A stretch of 6,405 bases of DNA from Gemmatimonadota bacterium. GTDB lineage: Bacteria > GCA-2686955. Below the pieces are notes generated by a model. That model did no database searches. It saw nothing but the letters and a program-made list of their open reading frames with translations, and was not told where the DNA came from. The translations under genes were made by a program, and so were the position numbers. The stretch is from positions 1-6,405 of the forward strand of contig NYZA01000075.1 in the NCBI GenBank assembly GCA_002686955.1, in the 5' to 3' direction. Positions 6,118 to 6,405 of the stretch are shown one piece after another. The first letter of the stretch is position 1; each line of letters opens with the position of its first letter.

Positions 6118-6235
6118 GTAGTGAGCCAAAAGTCGACCGACTCGAGATGCGCCTGATTTCAGGCAGTTAGGCGACTGCTGGGCATTCAATTCGGGCTCAT
6201 CTCGACGAGCTCTCCTGGTCTAGACTTCGGCTCAG
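6118..6235 (+). mobile_element. Leader-only remnant of the integrase-type IS (copy 4)
   Basis: It begins GTAGTGAGCCAAAAGTCGAC, a divergent version of the IS left end. Further in, GTTAGGCGACTGCTGGGCAT, CATCTCGACGAGC and GGTCTAGA align in order and spacing with CTTAGGCTAGAGCTGGATAT, CATCTCAACGAGC and GGCCTAGA in the leader of copy 1 (2130-2197). Overall similarity is roughly 65 percent by eye. The transposase gene itself is missing: the similarity ends just where the start codon should be, and the right inverted-repeat arm begins about 35 bases later. It is the most diverged copy and therefore probably the oldest. Confidence 0.65.
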
Positions 6236-6270
6236 CTTCGATTCGTTTTGCGATGAGACGGGAGCAAAGG

Positions 6271-6382
6271 CCGGCGGACGAATCAAGAGAACGGAGTGCG
6301 TCCAGCCGAAGGCTGGCGCATCCAGCGGGAGCCAGTCCCGCCAGGGCAAGAGTCAGGAGCCCTGTAGCTTGAGTCGCAGGCA
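6271..6382. repeat. Right arm of long inverted repeat
   Basis: This is the reverse-complement partner of bases 1-112. It is near-identical over 6301-6382 and weaker over 6271-6300. It carries the same bulged hairpin at 6298-6319. A 69-residue minus-strand open frame crosses it, but that frame is probably not a gene. The sequence beyond the arm, 6383-6405, has no counterpart at the left edge because the window begins there. Confidence 0.85.
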
Positions 6383-6405
6383 GGAGGGAAACCAAATGAT
6401 CTGAA

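Noticed and set aside
6162-6168. GTTAGGC, which fits the integron attC core consensus
   Set aside because: No matching inverse core or attC-like fold surrounds it, no integron integrase is present, and the aligned site in copy 1 reads CTTAGGC, so it is ordinary IS leader sequence.
6186-6395. 69-residue minus-strand frame with a lipoprotein-like N-terminus (LALAGLAPAGC)
   Set aside because: It starts with TTG, lies mostly within the inverted-repeat arm and IS leader, has Pro at the -3 lipobox position, and the left-arm copy diverges into another ending. It is probably a by-product of the repeat.
1-6405. CRISPR array, tRNA or rRNA genes
   Set aside because: No regularly spaced short direct repeats were seen (the four IS-end copies are irregularly spaced and diverged), and no cloverleaf or rRNA-like sequence was noticed by eye.

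Overview
The window is a GC-rich stretch of bacterial accessory DNA. Five apparently intact protein genes are separated by the decayed remains of transposable elements. The base composition, a periplasmic triheme cytochrome and the flavour of the proteins would fit an uncultured proteobacterial, deltaproteobacterial or myxobacterial-type genome, but no rRNA or core marker is present, so the taxonomic guess is weak.

Layout, left to right. Positions 1-112 are one arm of a long inverted repeat whose other arm is at 6271-6382, so the repeat brackets nearly the whole window. Positions 391-1967 (minus strand) hold a two-gene operon: an AAA+/STAND-like ATPase, then, five bases after its stop, a HigA-like XRE helix-turn-helix protein. 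An AT-rich upstream segment (1968-2060) probably carries the promoter. Positions 2088-2698 are the 5' part of an integrase-type insertion sequence with two in-frame stops, cut off before its catalytic core. It abuts an IS5-family transposase pseudogene (2741-3408, minus) that has two internal deletions. A triheme c-type cytochrome follows (3502-4362, plus), then a 273-bp deletion derivative of the integrase-type IS (4424-4696), a two-domain putative dimeric alpha/beta-barrel protein (4761-5417, plus), a 60-bp imperfect palindrome built from the IS ends (5448-5507), a convergent SnoaL-like protein (5663-6058, minus), and a leader-only remnant of the same IS (6118-6235) that runs into the right inverted-repeat arm.

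The main pattern is one IS family present four times within about 4.1 kb, always in the same orientation and each copy at a different stage of reduction: 5' half, both ends with a short middle, only the two ends as a palindrome, and leader only. The copies lie in the intergenic spaces, so the four host-gene blocks look like cargo between IS scars. No metabolic pathway links the cytochrome, the barrel protein and the SnoaL-like protein. Only the ATPase-XRE pair looks like a functional unit. The best candidate for an undescribed system is that pair, in which the ATPase occupies the place normally held by a RelE/HigB-type toxin.
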